A stretch of DNA of 18,442 bases, from the NCBI GenBank assembly GCA_045531685.1, contig JAZSEL010000055.1, forward strand, positions 1-18,442. The letters are read 5' to 3'. The first letter of the stretch is position 1. Every line of letters starts with the position of its first letter. This document shows, one piece after another, positions 8,399 through 14,556 of the stretch. The translations under genes and the position numbers were made by a program. This DNA comes from RGIG8767 sp045531685 (GTDB lineage Bacteria > Bacillota > Clostridia > Lachnospirales > Lachnospiraceae). The notes beneath the pieces were generated by a model. That model saw only the letters and a list, made by a program, of their open reading frames with translations, was not told the DNA's origin and ran no database searches.

Positions 8399-9607
8399 AT
8401 GGGCAAAGAGATGATTGCAATGCTTTTGGCCGGTGGTCAGGGATCACGTCTATATGCATTGACACAGAAGCTTGCAAAACCGGCAGTTCCGTTTGGTGGA
8501 AAATATCGTATTATCGATTTCCCACTGTCGAACTGTGTGAATTCAGGTATTGATACTGTTGGTATTCTGACACAGTATCAGCCATTAGTATTAAACGAAT
8601 ACATTGGTAACGGTCAGCCATGGGATCTCGACCGTTTACATGGCGGTGTACATGTATTACCACCTTATCAGAAAGCTTCGGATTCGGATTGGTATAAAGG
8701 AACAGCCAATGCCATTTATCAGAATATTTCTTTTATTGAGCGTTATGACCCGGAATATGTGATTATTTTATCCGGTGACCAGATTTGTAAGCAGGATTAC
8801 AGCGAATTCTTACAGTTCCATAAGGAAAAGAGAGCAGAGTTCTCGGTTGCGGTTATGGAAGTGCCTTGGGAAGAAGCATCCCGTTTTGGTCTTATGGTTG
8901 CGGATGAAAACGGTAAGATTACCGAATTCCAGGAAAAACCGAAGAATCCTAAGTCTAACTTAGCATCCATGGGTATCTATATTTTCAATTGGGATATCTT
9001 AAAGAAATACTTAGAGGAAGACGAAGCAGATCCAACCTCTGAAAATGACTTCGGTAATAACATTATTCCAAACCTTCTTCGTGACAACCGTGATATGTAC
9101 GCTTACCGTTTCAGCGGCTATTGGAAGGATGTAGGAACCATTTCTTCTTTATGGGAAGCCAATATGGAAGTATTGGACCCGGAACACAGCGGTATTGACT
9201 TGTTTGATGATGACTGGAAGGTATACAGCCGTAACAGCGGTATGACCGGACATAAGATCAGTGCAGGTGCGGTTGTTGAAAACTCCATGATTACAGACGG
9301 ATGCCGTATTAAGGGTTCTGTTAAGCATTCCATTCTTTTTGCCGGTGTAAAGGTAGAAAAAGGCGCAATAATTGAGGACGCAGTTGTAATGGGCGGAACC
9401 ACCATTAAAGCCGGTGCAGTGGTAAGACATTGTATCGTTGCAGAAAATGTAGTAATTGGTGAAAACGCAGTGGTAGGTGCTATGCCGGAAGGTGATGAAA
9501 AAGGTGTTGCCACTGTAGGTCCTGGTGTTATTGTTGGAGACAATGCGGTAATCGGACCAAACGCTATGGTTAGCAATAATGTAGAAGGTGGTGAAGAGGT
9601 ATGTTAA
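8399..9607 (+). CDS. glgC: Glucose-1-phosphate adenylyltransferase, catalytic subunit
   Basis: Makes ADP-glucose and pyrophosphate from ATP and glucose-1-phosphate, the committed step of bacterial glycogen synthesis. The 402-residue protein has the N-terminal nucleotidyltransferase domain with LLAGGQGSRL (residues 9-18), KPAVPFGGKYRIIDFPLSN, WYKGTANA, SGDQICKQDY containing the catalytic Asp127, EFQEKPKNP with the glucose-1-P-binding Lys180, and GYWKDVGT. A C-terminal left-handed beta-helix of repeated hexapeptides follows (about 270-395). GGAGG (8388-8392) is six bases before the ATG. The gene overlaps glgD by seven bases, so the two are translationally coupled and their products probably form a hetero-oligomer. 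No glgA, glgB or glgP is in the window. Confidence 0.97.
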   Translation: MGKEMIAMLLAGGQGSRLYALTQKLAKPAVPFGGKYRIIDFPLSNCVNSGIDTVGILTQYQPLVLNEYIGNGQPWDLDRLHGGVHVLPPYQKASDSDWYKGTANAIYQNISFIERYDPEYVIILSGDQICKQDYSEFLQFHKEKRAEFSVAVMEVPWEEASRFGLMVADENGKITEFQEKPKNPKSNLASMGIYIFNWDILKKYLEEDEADPTSENDFGNNIIPNLLRDNRDMYAYRFSGYWKDVGTISSLWEANMEVLDPEHSGIDLFDDDWKVYSRNSGMTGHKISAGAVVENSMITDGCRIKGSVKHSILFAGVKVEKGAIIEDAVVMGGTTIKAGAVVRHCIVAENVVIGENAVVGAMPEGDEKGVATVGPGVIVGDNAVIGPNAMVSNNVEGGEEVC

Positions 9608-10740
9608 ATTCAAGTACAAGTGCATTGGGTATTATTTTCCCAAACAGTTATGATGCAACCATTTCCGAAATGGTAAATGTCCGTCTGATGGCATCCATTC
9701 CTTTTGCAAGCCGTTACCGCTTGGTTGACTTTACATTATCCAGCATGACCAATTGTGATATTGATAATATCTCTTTGGTAGTAAATAATAACTATCTTTC
9801 CTTAATGGATCATTTAGGCGCAGGCCGTGAATGGGATTTGGTTCGTAAGAACGGCGGATTAAATATTTTCCCACCACGTGCTGAGAAAAACACCAAACAG
9901 TATACGGGACGTGTGGCAGCTCTTGCCAGCCTGTTAGACTTCTTGCGTGACCAGAAAGAGAACTACGTAGTTATGGCAGATACCAACTATGCCATTAACT
10001 TCGATTTCAAGGACATGATCCAGAAGCACATAGAGACAGGTGCGGACGTTACTGTTGCCTATAACGAGCAGGAGATTCCGGAAGGATATCGCCAGATGCC
10101 GAACGAACAGGGCTTCTATTATACCTTTACTATTGAGGATGGACGTATCAAAAAAATCTATGTTAATTCAGAAGAAGCCGGTGTTCAGAATCTTTCCATG
10201 AATATTTTTGTAGTACAGAGAGAAAAGCTGATTGATATTGTAAATACGGCATTTGTACGCGGACAGAAGTTCTTTGAAAGAGATGTATTACTTAACCAGC
10301 TTAATGTATTAAATGTACAGGCATACAAGTACGAAGGATACATTGCACGTATTACAAGCATCAAGAGTTACTTCGATGAGAACATGAAGCTTCTTGATGA
10401 CTATAATTCCGATGCATTGTTTGAGCCGTCACCAATCTATACAAAGATTCGTGATGACAATCCATCCAGATATATTAACGGTTCCAAAGCAGAAAACGTA
10501 ATGTTGGCAGACGGTTGCGTAATTGAAGGTGAGATTGAAAACTGTGTACTCTTTAGAGGAGTTAAGGTTGGCAAGGGAGCTAAGGTTAAGAATTGTATCC
10601 TGATGCAGGATACAGTAGTAGAAGCCGGTGTTAATATTGAATACCTGATTACCGATAAAGAAGTTACCATTACAGCAGGGAAGGAGATGAAGGGTACGGA
10701 AAGCTATCCGGTTTATATCGGCAAGCGTTGTACCGTATAA
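9601..10740 (+). CDS. glgD: GlgD, non-catalytic ADP-glucose pyrophosphorylase subunit
   Basis: Regulatory or stimulating partner of GlgC found in Firmicutes. The 379-residue protein keeps the GlgC fold (FASRYRLVDFTLSSMTNCDI, RYINGSKAENVMLADGC, then a beta-helix C-terminus). It has lost the GGxGxRL nucleotide loop: the equivalent stretch reads NSYDATISEMVNVRLM. The EKP sugar-phosphate motif is also missing. It should therefore have little or no activity alone and raise GlgC activity in a mixed oligomer, as known for Firmicute GlgD. The ATG lies within the last codons of glgC (ATGTTAA overlap), with GAAGAGG immediately upstream as the ribosome site. Transcription ends at the hairpin starting at 10767. 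Confidence 0.95.
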   Translation: MLNSSTSALGIIFPNSYDATISEMVNVRLMASIPFASRYRLVDFTLSSMTNCDIDNISLVVNNNYLSLMDHLGAGREWDLVRKNGGLNIFPPRAEKNTKQYTGRVAALASLLDFLRDQKENYVVMADTNYAINFDFKDMIQKHIETGADVTVAYNEQEIPEGYRQMPNEQGFYYTFTIEDGRIKKIYVNSEEAGVQNLSMNIFVVQREKLIDIVNTAFVRGQKFFERDVLLNQLNVLNVQAYKYEGYIARITSIKSYFDENMKLLDDYNSDALFEPSPIYTKIRDDNPSRYINGSKAENVMLADGCVIEGEIENCVLFRGVKVGKGAKVKNCILMQDTVVEAGVNIEYLITDKEVTITAGKEMKGTESYPVYIGKRCTV

Positions 10741-10766
10741 ATGAATTGCCCCATATTATAGTACAG

Positions 10767-10800
10767 AGGACATTCCCAAAAGGAGTGTCCTTTGTGTTTT
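10767..10800 (+). terminator. Intrinsic terminator after glgD
   Basis: Stem AGGACATTCC (10767-10776) and GGAGTGTCCT (10782-10791) form 10 pairs with one G-U, loop CAAAA, followed by TTGTGTTTT. Confidence 0.85.
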
Positions 10801-10818
10801 ATATGGCAAATAAAAGGC

Positions 10819-10847
10819 TTGTTTTTGAGAAAATGGAGAAGTAAAAT
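10819..10847 (+). promoter_or_regulatory. Probable promoter for the SARP regulator operon
   Basis: TTGTTT (10819-10824) and TAAAAT (10842-10847; 5/6 match to the -10 consensus) are separated by 17 bases. This is 42 bases upstream of the first gene start and just after the glgD terminator. Confidence 0.45.
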
Positions 10848-10889
10848 AAATGTACTGATTTTCAGATTGAAGGAAAGAAGTTTGTTAGA

Positions 10890-11639
10890 ATGATAAAATT
10901 AGAAAAAACCAAAATGATGACTACATATTTAATCAAGTTTGCCATAAGAATAACCATATTCGTTATGATTTTTGCGTTGTATCTGTTCCAAAAACCGCGG
11001 ATGGTGGAATTGATGCAACAGAAGATATGGATGGGGGTTACTCCGATACATGTACTGTGGCTTGTTTTTATGGGAATGATGGTCCTGCATATTTTCCCTA
11101 TGGAAAAAGTAACCATGGCTTTACGCAAATCCAAGGAGAAAGCCTATGTTGCCCAGGAGCACTATTCCAAGCAGGAGCTTCTGGAATTTGTTCAGGACCA
11201 GAATGTGAAAGCATGGAAAGTGATGCTTCTGTGGTTGTGCTTTAACGCAATATTTGGTGGGCTTTATCTGCTTAATATCTTTGATGCGGCAGACCTTTTT
11301 ATGCTGACAGTATTCTATTTTTTGTGTGATTATATTTGTATCTTGATTTTCTGCCCGTTTCAGACGGGAATTATGAAAAATAAATGCTGCGTAAATTGCC
11401 GTATCTATGATTGGGGACATTTTATGATGTTTACCCCGATGCTGTTTATTCAGAATTTTTATAGCTGGAGCTTATTTTTCACCTCGTGCGTGGTGCTGAT
11501 TAAATGGGAAATAATTTATGCCAAGCATCCGGAGAGGTTTTGGAGCGGTTCCAACAAGAGGTTGCAATGTGTAAATTGCAAGGATAAGACATGCCAAATT
11601 AAGAAAAGTTTTACAAGAGTAAAGGACGGGGGAAAATGA
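10890..11639 (+). CDS. Polytopic membrane protein with two cysteine clusters, function unknown
   Basis: I do not recognise a characterised family. The 249-residue protein has hydrophobic segments near residues 17-33, 51-70, 112-131 and 136-156, plus a long one at 178-207 that may be a helical hairpin. Two cysteine groups follow membrane segments: C166-C167-x2-C170, then Asp174 and His177; and C227-x2-C230-x4-C235 near the C-terminus. The basic residues around 76-84, 160-165 and 212-224 place both clusters on the cytoplasmic side by the positive-inside rule. There they could jointly bind a metal or an iron-sulfur centre, or act as a redox switch; this is inference. The start at 10890 has only a weak ribosome site (AAAGAAG, 10874-10880). 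The stop codon overlaps the start of the SARP-like regulator by four bases (ATGA), so the two are coupled and this protein is a candidate signal input for it. Confidence 0.8.
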   Translation: MIKLEKTKMMTTYLIKFAIRITIFVMIFALYLFQKPRMVELMQQKIWMGVTPIHVLWLVFMGMMVLHIFPMEKVTMALRKSKEKAYVAQEHYSKQELLEFVQDQNVKAWKVMLLWLCFNAIFGGLYLLNIFDAADLFMLTVFYFLCDYICILIFCPFQTGIMKNKCCVNCRIYDWGHFMMFTPMLFIQNFYSWSLFFTSCVVLIKWEIIYAKHPERFWSGSNKRLQCVNCKDKTCQIKKSFTRVKDGGK

Positions 11640-12841
11640 TAATTGTAAAATCACTGGGTAAATTTGAAATATCAGATGACCTTCATATTATGAATGATGA
11701 GATAATCCGTTCCGACATGGTGAAGAAGCTTTTCATGTACCTTCTTACCCATAGAGACTATGCGGCAACGGTACAGGAATTATCGGAGGCTCTTTGGCGG
11801 GAGGATGAAGTAGATAATCCCGCAGGAGCATTGAAGAATCTTATGTACCGGCTTCGTACTCTTTTGAAAAAGAATCTGGGCGACGCACCGTATATTATTA
11901 CCAGTCAGGGAAGCTATGGGTGGAATCCGGAGATAGAAGTAGAACTGGATATTGAAAAGTTTGAGGAATATTATAAGAGGGCAAAAGCAGTCAGTAAACA
12001 GGAAGGACTTTCTGATTATGAGAGTGCTGTAGCCCTGTATCGTGGTGATTTTATGGAAAATAATACAGAGAATCACTGGGCAGCTACTCTGTCGACCTAT
12101 TATCATTCCATGTTTTTGAATGCGGTTAAGGTGTTGTCTGAATTATATCTTGAGAGAGAAAGATATCAGGATATGGAAGACTTATGCGTGTACGCGGCGC
12201 AGATGGATAATGTGGATGAAGAATTGTATTGCTATCACATTATGGCATTGATTAAGCAGAATAAATGTGAACTTGCCCTGAAACGGTATGAAGAGGCATG
12301 TAAGATACTCTATGATGCGTTGGGAGTACGTAATCCTGCAAAATTGCAACAGGTACAGAAAGAACTCTTAAAGATGAGCAAGTCAAATGAAGCAGAATCC
12401 TTAGAAAATATTCATGAGGATATGGTGGAGGAAGACTCAGAAGGCGTATATTTTTGCGGATATCCGGTGTTTAGGGAGATTTACCGTTTGGAAGTGCGTA
12501 AGAATTCCCGACTGGGAGAAGCAGAATACATCGTATTATTTACAGTGGAAACAGAGGATAATGTAAAGACGGAAAATGAGAAGATGGAACGTTTTCTGAT
12601 TGAACAGGGTATGGGAAGATTAAAAAGTACCCTGGGGAAAGTATTGCGTATCGGAGATGTAGCCGCCAGATATAGTGACAGCCAGTATATCGTATTATTG
12701 CCAACCTGTACCTATGAAAGCAGTGTCAGAGTGGCAAAGCGGGTACTGGAATATTACAGTGCTTTGGATAAAAGCAAAAAAGTACGGATTAAAACGGATT
12801 TTGAACAGCTTTCGAAAGTAAAATCAACACTTGTGAGGTAA
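11636..12841 (+). CDS. SARP/BTAD-type transcriptional regulator with degenerate GGDEF-like C-terminus
   Basis: 401-residue putative transcription activator. Residues 1-100 form an OmpR-type winged helix (VKSLGKFEIS, then QELSEALWRE, GALKNLMYRLRTLLKK and YIITSQGSYGWN). Residues about 105-248 form a bacterial transcriptional activator domain of tandem helical repeats (FMENN, LYLERERYQDM, HIMALIKQNKCELALKRYEE). A linker follows, then about residues 285-380 resemble a diguanylate-cyclase fold: RIGDVAARYSDSQYIVLLP occupies the position of the GGDEF stretch, with SDSQY replacing GGDEF. It would therefore be catalytically inactive and may be a ligand or dimer module. Start ATG 11636 overlaps the preceding stop and follows GGGGGAAA. 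Two small-protein genes follow. SARP proteins bind direct repeats of about 11 bp period; such a repeat lies at 13336-13355. Confidence 0.88.
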   Translation: MIIVKSLGKFEISDDLHIMNDEIIRSDMVKKLFMYLLTHRDYAATVQELSEALWREDEVDNPAGALKNLMYRLRTLLKKNLGDAPYIITSQGSYGWNPEIEVELDIEKFEEYYKRAKAVSKQEGLSDYESAVALYRGDFMENNTENHWAATLSTYYHSMFLNAVKVLSELYLERERYQDMEDLCVYAAQMDNVDEELYCYHIMALIKQNKCELALKRYEEACKILYDALGVRNPAKLQQVQKELLKMSKSNEAESLENIHEDMVEEDSEGVYFCGYPVFREIYRLEVRKNSRLGEAEYIVLFTVETEDNVKTENEKMERFLIEQGMGRLKSTLGKVLRIGDVAARYSDSQYIVLLPTCTYESSVRVAKRVLEYYSALDKSKKVRIKTDFEQLSKVKSTLVR

Positions 12842-12844
12842 GAT

Positions 12845-13282
12845 ATGGAATTTACTCATAAATATTATCCCCCAAATGCATTCCGTATTTGTGTGGATGA
12901 AATAGGAGAAGATGTAAAGGGAACGGTATTCAGTCCCTTACAGACAGAAGAAATTTCCTTTGGTGGGATGACAGAATTATTGGTTAAGATGGATGAATTA
13001 TTTGATAAAGTGGGATATCCGCAGGCATTTCAGGATAAAAGAAGCTTTGATGAGGGTAAAGAATCCGGGAATTTATATCGCGGAATCCCGGCAAGCCAAA
13101 GAACAGCGCCGGAAATACTGGACAAGTCCGGCAGATGTAATACCTTTGATGTATTGGTTCAATCCCGTAAGAATACCAGCTGGCAAGGAGAAGTGTATGA
13201 TGCAAAGGGAGAATTCCTGGGCGGCTATGATGGTGAAATTGCATTATTGGATTGTATAATAGAGGCATCACATATGAATTAA
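12845..13282 (+). CDS. Small protein with two copies of a WQG-type domain, function unknown
   Basis: 145 residues, no signal peptide or membrane segment, so probably cytoplasmic. It starts three bases after the regulator stop, with GAGGT (12835-12839) as ribosome site overlapping that stop. Internal comparison shows two related units. Unit A (residues 11-57) has FRICVDEIGEDVKGTV and MTELLVKMDELFD. Unit B (99-141) has FDVLVQSRKNTSWQGEV and EIALLDCIIEA. Both follow a pattern of F-x-[VI]-x-V, a turn, then [WV]-[QK]-G-x-V, and finally an acidic/hydrophobic helix ending in [LM]-[LMK]-D. The following gene encodes a third copy. The linker between the units (60-95) is hydrophilic. The genetic link suggests that it works with, or modulates, the SARP-like regulator. 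No known function is claimed. Confidence 0.82.
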   Translation: MEFTHKYYPPNAFRICVDEIGEDVKGTVFSPLQTEEISFGGMTELLVKMDELFDKVGYPQAFQDKRSFDEGKESGNLYRGIPASQRTAPEILDKSGRCNTFDVLVQSRKNTSWQGEVYDAKGEFLGGYDGEIALLDCIIEASHMN

Positions 13283-13287
13283 ATGAT

Positions 13288-13316
13288 AACAGAATCTGTC
13301 CCACGCAGATTCTGTT
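13288..13316 (+). terminator. Terminator-like hairpin after the SARP operon
   Basis: AACAGAATCTG (13288-13298) and CAGATTCTGTT (13306-13316) pair perfectly over 11 bases with loop TCCCACG. The tail (TATGCTTAAAAAAC) is poor in T, so termination may be partial. It starts six bases after the stop codon. Confidence 0.65.
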
Positions 13317-13335
13317 TATGCTTAAAAAACATTTC

Positions 13336-13370
13336 TGTGTGACCGGTGTGTGACCATGGTCTGTTACGAT
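13336..13370 (+). promoter_or_regulatory. 11-bp-period direct repeat upstream of a possible -10: candidate SARP operator
   Basis: TGTGTGACC occurs at 13336-13344 and again, identically, at 13347-13355, an exact 11-base period (one helical turn). A possible -10, TACGAT (13365-13370), begins nine bases after the second copy, and no good -35 is seen. SARP regulators of Streptomyces bind heptamer direct repeats at this period, with the last copy about 8 bp from the -10. An alternative reading is TTACGA (13364-13369) as -35 with TATGTT (13387-13392) as -10. Confidence 0.5.
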
Positions 13371-13414
13371 ACTGGTAAGGAATCTATATGTTATGACAGC
13401 AGGAGTAGATTAAG

Positions 13415-13600
13415 ATGAGTGAAAAGATGCCGACAGGCAGTACCGGGCAGAGCTTTGTTGTGGAAGTAAAATGTCAGGAGAACCACACATGGCAGGGAAC
13501 CATCCAATGGGTGGAAGGACAGAAAAAAGAGAATTTCAGAAGTGCATTGGAGCTAATCCGTTTAATGGATTCGGCTTTGTCTTCGTCGCAAGGAGAATAG
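13415..13600 (+). CDS. Short single-domain WQG-type protein, function unknown
   Basis: 61-residue protein. Residues 12-55 form one domain: FVVEVKCQENHTWQGTI, then a turn (VEGQKK), then FRSALELIRLMDSAL. It matches unit B of the 145-residue protein at 12845-13282 (shared N-x-[ST]-W-Q-G, spacing and the final E-[IL]-x-L-[LM]-D helix), so the genes derive from duplication of one small domain. The start ATG has AGGAG (13401-13405) nine bases upstream. A hairpin and a likely promoter with direct repeats separate it from the SARP operon, so it may be a separately controlled target of the regulator. It is short but supported by the ribosome site, the paralogy and the terminator that follows. Confidence 0.8.
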   Translation: MSEKMPTGSTGQSFVVEVKCQENHTWQGTIQWVEGQKKENFRSALELIRLMDSALSSSQGE

Positions 13601-13635
13601 AAATCAACGACATTAGTATGTGTAAGAGGATAAAG

Positions 13636-13687
13636 ATATAAATGAAAAGTCCCAACCGGAGTTTTGGTTGGGATTTTTCATTTATAT
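13636..13687. terminator. Strong bidirectional terminator
   Basis: A 22-bp stem: the arm at 13636-13657 (ending GTCCCAACC) pairs with 13666-13687 (starting GGTTGGGAT) with one G-U pair and an eight-base loop. A-rich left and T-rich right flanks serve both strands. It separates the small WQG-type gene from the convergent YczE-like gene. Confidence 0.9.
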
Positions 13688-13707
13688 GCATCAAAACTGA
13701 CGAATTA

Positions 13708-14334
13708 TTAATTGGAAATATTTGCCTTTGCAAAAACAGTCTTTTTCCAGAAATCCATAGTAGGACCAAAAATCAGGGCGGCAATAATGGTACCCTCTCT
13801 AAGGGCCCAATCCGTGCCGAAGATAAGTGTGAGCAGAACACTGGTAAGAACCAGCACAATATCAATTTTTTGTCTAAGCTTACCCATGGTGGTTCCCAAG
13901 AGGTCGGCAATAAGCTGAATACAACCTTCCATAGGTGTACGCATCAGCCGGGTTTCCAGGACCAAAACACAACCAAAGGCTGCAGCAGTAAAAGCGCACA
14001 GAGCAACCAGTAACCGCACAGGATAGGCGGTGAAGGTTACATTTGCCAATACGGTGTATAAAAAGAAGTTTAGAACAGAACCTCCCAGGGTTACATACAA
14101 AATCTGTAATAATTCTACCTTGCGGAAATTCTTTTTCTCGATAAGAATCTGTCCCACAAAGAAACTGCCGTGGAATAGCATAGAAAACGTACCTACTTTG
14201 ATATGCAGTACTGCCGCAATGGTGGCTATGGCAGCATCCACAGGCATGACACCGATTCCGGCTTTGATGGCAAAAGCTACGGCTGCATAAATGAGAACAA
14301 TGCCGATAAGGGTAAAGGATAATTTCTTCAACAT
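13708..14334 (-). CDS. YczE/YitT-type integral membrane protein
   Basis: Predicted polytopic membrane protein of 208 residues from the YczE/YitT superfamily; the transported or sensed substrate is not established for this family. Motifs: AIKAGIGVMPVDAAIATIA (the family's G-x-G-x2-P-x-D loop after helix 1), GTFSMLFHGSFFVGQ, and LGGSVLNFFLYTVLA, with about five to six hydrophobic segments. I start it at ATG 14334-14332 (MLKKLSFT) because GAGGTG on the minus strand (14347-14342) lies seven bases upstream. The longer reading frame to 14463 has no ribosome site, and its N-terminus is unlike the family. The gene is a lone unit, divergent from the second chemoreceptor. Confidence 0.82.
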   Translation of the reverse strand: MLKKLSFTLIGIVLIYAAVAFAIKAGIGVMPVDAAIATIAAVLHIKVGTFSMLFHGSFFVGQILIEKKNFRKVELLQILYVTLGGSVLNFFLYTVLANVTFTAYPVRLLVALCAFTAAAFGCVLVLETRLMRTPMEGCIQLIADLLGTTMGKLRQKIDIVLVLTSVLLTLIFGTDWALREGTIIAALIFGPTMDFWKKTVFAKANISN

Positions 14335-14455
14335 GTGATAGCACCTCATTATGTATATTTTCTTTCCTTGAGTATAACAATTATATACAAAAAAATCACA
14401 TTTTTTTGTGAAAAAGATAGAAAAAAATAAGAATGAGCAGGCTTTTTCTATTTTG

Positions 14456-14492
14456 TTCGACAATTTGTCGAAAATGAGGTAAAATATATACT
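14456..14492 (+). promoter_or_regulatory. Promoter with -35-overlapping palindrome, upstream of the six-helix chemoreceptor
   Basis: TTCGACAA (14456-14463) and TTGTCGAA (14465-14472) form a perfect inverted repeat with a one-base centre. The second arm holds a -35-like TTGTCG (14465-14470), 16 bases before TATACT (14487-14492). The palindrome is a candidate operator; no cognate regulator is evident. Confidence 0.5.
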
Positions 14493-14556
14493 AAGTGAGA
14501 GAAGGTAGTAGATATATTCTCATAATAGAAAAAGAGGATTGACAGGAGGAGTTATC

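Noticed and set aside
9118..9625. Long minus-strand reading frames opposite glgC
   Set aside because: They are low-complexity shadows of the beta-helix repeats, without ribosome sites or known motifs.
13341..13360. ACCGGT and ACCATGGT short palindromes around the direct repeats, as an alternative operator
   Set aside because: Short palindromes of this size are common; the exact 11-base direct repeat explains the same bases better.
14335..14463. 43-codon N-terminal extension of the YczE-like gene
   Set aside because: No ribosome site, composition unlike the family, and a good GAGGTG sits before the internal ATG at 14334.
14539..14544. TTGACA as a -35 element
   Set aside because: It runs directly into the ribosome-binding site of the chemoreceptor, so it cannot serve that gene.
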